Below, piece after piece: positions 5,718 through 7,842 of a DNA stretch of 7,842 bases. Source of the stretch: an uncultured Lachnospiraceae bacterium (lineage in GTDB: Bacteria > Bacillota > Clostridia > Lachnospirales > Lachnospiraceae); NCBI GenBank assembly GCA_934437985.1, contig CAKSBI010000051.1:1-7842 (forward strand). The letters run 5' to 3'. How positions within the stretch are numbered: the stretch's first letter is position 1; each line of letters starts with the position of its first letter. A program made the translations under genes and the position numbers. Below the pieces are notes generated by a model. The model had not been told where the DNA came from, searched no databases, and was given only the letters and a program-made list of their open reading frames with translations.

Positions 5718-7460
5718 ATGAATGAAAATATTAAAATAATTTTCGGTCTGGTCGGAGGACTTTCACTATTTCTTTTTGGAATGAACAGCATGAGTGACGC
5801 ACTGCAGAAGGCAGCCGGCGAAAAAATGAAAAAAATTCTTGAATTTCTTACCAAAAATCCAGTCATGGGTGCCCTGGCAGGAGCACTTGTTACTGCAGTC
5901 CTGCAGAGCAGCTCAGCGACAACTGTTATGGTAATAGGCTTCGTAAGCGCAGGACTTATGAGTCTTCCACAGGCAATTTCAGTTATATTTGGTGCTAATA
6001 TCGGTACAACAATGACTGCACAGCTGATGGCGTTTAAGATCAGCAATTATATTTATCCGATTATTTTTATCGGATTTATGCTTAACTTCGCAGGAAAAAA
6101 AGAAAAGATTAAAAATATTGGTATGGTCATATTTTCTTTCGGTCTTTTATTTGAAGGAATCGAAATTATGGGAAATGTAATGAAGCCACTTGCAGGAAGT
6201 GCCATATTTGTTGACCTTATGTCCAAGGTCTCATCTATTCCTGTACTCGGGGTGCTTCTTGGTACGGTTATGACTCTTGTAGTCCAGAGTTCATCAGCTA
6301 CAATCGCTGTCCTCCAGAGCTTTGCTTCACAGCCGGGACCTGACGGGATTACGAGTGTAATGGGGCTTACCGGTGCTATTCCTATCCTGCTTGGTGATAA
6401 TATAGGTACAACAATTACAGCAATACTTGCTTCAATCGGTCAGTCAAAGAATGCCAAGCGCACAGCCATCGCCCACAGTATTTTTAATATATCAGGAACC
6501 TTCGTCTTTATATGGATAATTCCTATATTTGCAAGGTTTATACAGTTCATCTCCCCTTCAGGAAATGAAGTAGATGTTATTTCACGGCAGATTGCAAATG
6601 CACACACAACATTTAATATTGTATGCACACTTGTATGGCTGCCACTCGTTCCATTAATGGTTAAAATTGTTACTACTATTATCTCGGGCGAAGACAGACA
6701 CGTAAAAGCTGTATGTGAAACAAAATATCTTGATGACAAGATGATTGATCAGCCTGTAGCAGCAATGTATCTTGTATCCCAGGAAGTAGAGAGTATGTCT
6801 GATTTTGCAATCAACATGCTTGTAAGATTACAGGAAGCACTAAAGTTCGGAAAAGCATATGCTGCTTATGAAAATTTCAAGGAAAATATGGAGGCTGTAT
6901 GTAATCTGCAGGAATCAATAACAAATTACATTACCAGATTATTTTCAAGTGGAAACCTTACCGGACAGCAGTCAGAACAGGCCGCAGCACTTCTTTATGT
7001 GGCTAATAATATTCAGAGAATCGCTGACCGTTGTAAGGATATCGACGAAATCTGGAATCAGATAGAAGAAAAAGGAATGAATCTCTCTAAAATTGCGAGT
7101 AAAGAATTAGATAATTGCATCGGCATTACCATTAATCTGTTAAAAAATGCAATAGCAGCTGTAAAGGAAGGTGAAAGTGACCGGGCGGAGCTGGTATTCC
7201 AGGGCAGGAAGCAGATGCATAAGGCTCAGAAGAAATTCAATAAGGCACATCTTAACAGAATCAAGACTAAAGAATGTATTCCGGGTATGACAGGGTACTT
7301 TTCAGGAATATTACACAACCTTGACAGAGCCGCAGAAAGCTGCGTAAGCATTGCAGAGGAAGCTATTGACCATCCCGGCTATATTAAGCTTGGGGAATAT
7401 GCAGAAGAATCTGTTGATGAATATGCTGACCTCGTTTTAGCTGAAAAAGCCACTGAATAA
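5718..7460 (+). CDS. Na/Pi cotransporter family protein with C-terminal PhoU-like domain
   Basis: The product is a 580-residue membrane protein that should import inorganic phosphate with sodium (Na/Pi cotransporter, NptA/PNaS family). The transport half shows the family's two inverted repeats: QSSSATT (63-69) with GANIGTT (92-98), then QSSSATI (190-196) with GDNIGTT (226-232). The QSSS motifs line the substrate and ion site in this family. Membrane segments run from residue 6 to about 322. Residues 340-560 form a helical PhoU-like cytoplasmic domain, typical of the bacterial subgroup and thought to be regulatory. The length is normal. The start is supported by AAAGGAAG (5701-5708), 9 bases before the ATG; an overlapping ATG at 5722 is out of frame. 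The gene is monocistronic, with its own promoter and a terminator at 7488-7515. No pst genes are nearby. Confidence 0.92.
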   Translation: MNENIKIIFGLVGGLSLFLFGMNSMSDALQKAAGEKMKKILEFLTKNPVMGALAGALVTAVLQSSSATTVMVIGFVSAGLMSLPQAISVIFGANIGTTMTAQLMAFKISNYIYPIIFIGFMLNFAGKKEKIKNIGMVIFSFGLLFEGIEIMGNVMKPLAGSAIFVDLMSKVSSIPVLGVLLGTVMTLVVQSSSATIAVLQSFASQPGPDGITSVMGLTGAIPILLGDNIGTTITAILASIGQSKNAKRTAIAHSIFNISGTFVFIWIIPIFARFIQFISPSGNEVDVISRQIANAHTTFNIVCTLVWLPLVPLMVKIVTTIISGEDRHVKAVCETKYLDDKMIDQPVAAMYLVSQEVESMSDFAINMLVRLQEALKFGKAYAAYENFKENMEAVCNLQESITNYITRLFSSGNLTGQQSEQAAALLYVANNIQRIADRCKDIDEIWNQIEEKGMNLSKIASKELDNCIGITINLLKNAIAAVKEGESDRAELVFQGRKQMHKAQKKFNKAHLNRIKTKECIPGMTGYFSGILHNLDRAAESCVSIAEEAIDHPGYIKLGEYAEESVDEYADLVLAEKATE

Positions 7461-7485
7461 TGTTTTGATGTAAAAAATCTATAGA

Positions 7486-7842
7486 TCATACCCCACCATT
7501 GCTGTGGGGTATTTTACTTAATCTTTTAAATATAAGCAGCATAACCACTAATATAACAGGAAATACAAGCCCAACACGCATTCCTGTACTTATGTTCCCT
7601 CCTGCATCCTGTGCGACCCTTCCTACAATTCCGGGACCTTTTCCATCCTCCACAAGAAGCTCTATAGGACAATTTGCAAAATTATATATATTAACTGCAT
7701 ATACAATCACGCTTATCATTATTCCCATAAATGGTGATGGCAGAAGATCCGGTAAAACCGCAAGTCCGGTAAGCCCCACTGCCGAACACATTTCAGCTGT
7801 AACTATACTTACCCTGTAACCAATCCTGTCTACATATTTTGC
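7486..7842 (-). pseudogene. Internally deleted MFS transporter, 5' end beyond the window
   Basis: The frame is open from the right edge to a TGA at 7486-7488 (118 residues visible). It begins with KYVDRIGYRVSIVTA, the MFS motif-A loop between segments 2 and 3 (usual form G-x3-D-R-x-G-x-R). Two hydrophobic segments follow (to SVIVYAV), corresponding to segments 3 and 4. About 16 residues later the sequence becomes GPGIVGRVAQDAGGN and then VGLVFPVILVVMLLIFKR. That resembles the end of segment 11 and all of segment 12 in clostridial MFS proteins (pattern GDxGxxxGPxxVG...). Segments 5-10 appear to be missing with the frame kept; the join is near 7642-7692. An intact member has about 400 residues; this one would have roughly 180. 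A working transporter is unlikely. An unrelated small membrane protein is the alternative. Confidence 0.6.
7488..7515 (+). terminator. Rho-independent terminator of the Na/Pi gene, inside the convergent gene
   Basis: ATACCCCAC (7488-7496) pairs perfectly with GTGGGGTAT (7504-7512) around a 7-base loop and is followed by TTT (7513-7515), making TTTT from 7512. It starts 28 bases past the TAA of the Na/Pi gene. On the minus strand a T6 run follows the hairpin about 10 bases later (opposite 7472-7477), so it may also serve the convergent gene weakly. The stem is also part of the last codons of that gene. Confidence 0.75.

Noticed and set aside
7499..7819. Plus-strand 106-codon frame at the right edge
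   Set aside because: It is the antisense shadow of the MFS-like gene, which has clear family motifs.

Overview
The window looks like chromosomal DNA of an AT-rich Gram-positive anaerobe of the Clostridia, most likely a Lachnospiraceae gut or rumen commensal. The grounds are strong AGGAGG-type ribosome sites, AT-rich intergenic DNA, a very large secreted glycosidase that ends in a lysine-rich fibronectin-III-like module of the kind common in that family, a YitT-type membrane protein, and a Na/Pi symporter-PhoU fusion. This placement is inference from gene style; no rRNA or other marker gene is present.

Layout. Positions 1-150 hold unassigned DNA with two chance-length frames that run off the left edge and several hairpins. 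A good rightward terminator follows at 183-222. Positions 221-412 (minus) carry a decayed C-terminal piece of a GH31-type alpha-glycosidase. Positions 537-4100 (minus) encode a 1187-residue secreted glycoside hydrolase: signal peptide, clan GH-A-like barrel with two candidate catalytic glutamates, three carbohydrate-binding-type beta-sandwiches and a basic Fn3-like tail. A perfect 14-bp hairpin lies just past its stop. Positions 4282-5163 (minus) encode a YitT/DUF2179 membrane protein. The 554-base divergent gap (5164-5717) contains a short IS3-family transposase remnant, a good leftward promoter just upstream of it, and the extended -10 promoter of the next gene. Positions 5718-7460 (plus) encode a Na/Pi cotransporter fused to a PhoU-like domain. 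Its terminator lies inside the 3' end of a convergent minus-strand gene (7486 to the right edge) that looks like an MFS transporter lacking its middle transmembrane segments.

How the parts relate. The large hydrolase and the GH31 remnant suggest a former or shrunken polysaccharide-use locus. The YitT protein and the phosphate transporter are independent housekeeping or transport functions with their own promoters. Three broken genes (GH31 end, IS3 end, internally deleted MFS) in under 8 kb point to a stretch with repeated deletion or insertion. I see no CRISPR array, phage module, defence system or tRNA, and no convincing new multi-gene system. The most interesting items are the uncertain family of the hydrolase, the in-frame MFS deletion, and the fossil gene pieces.
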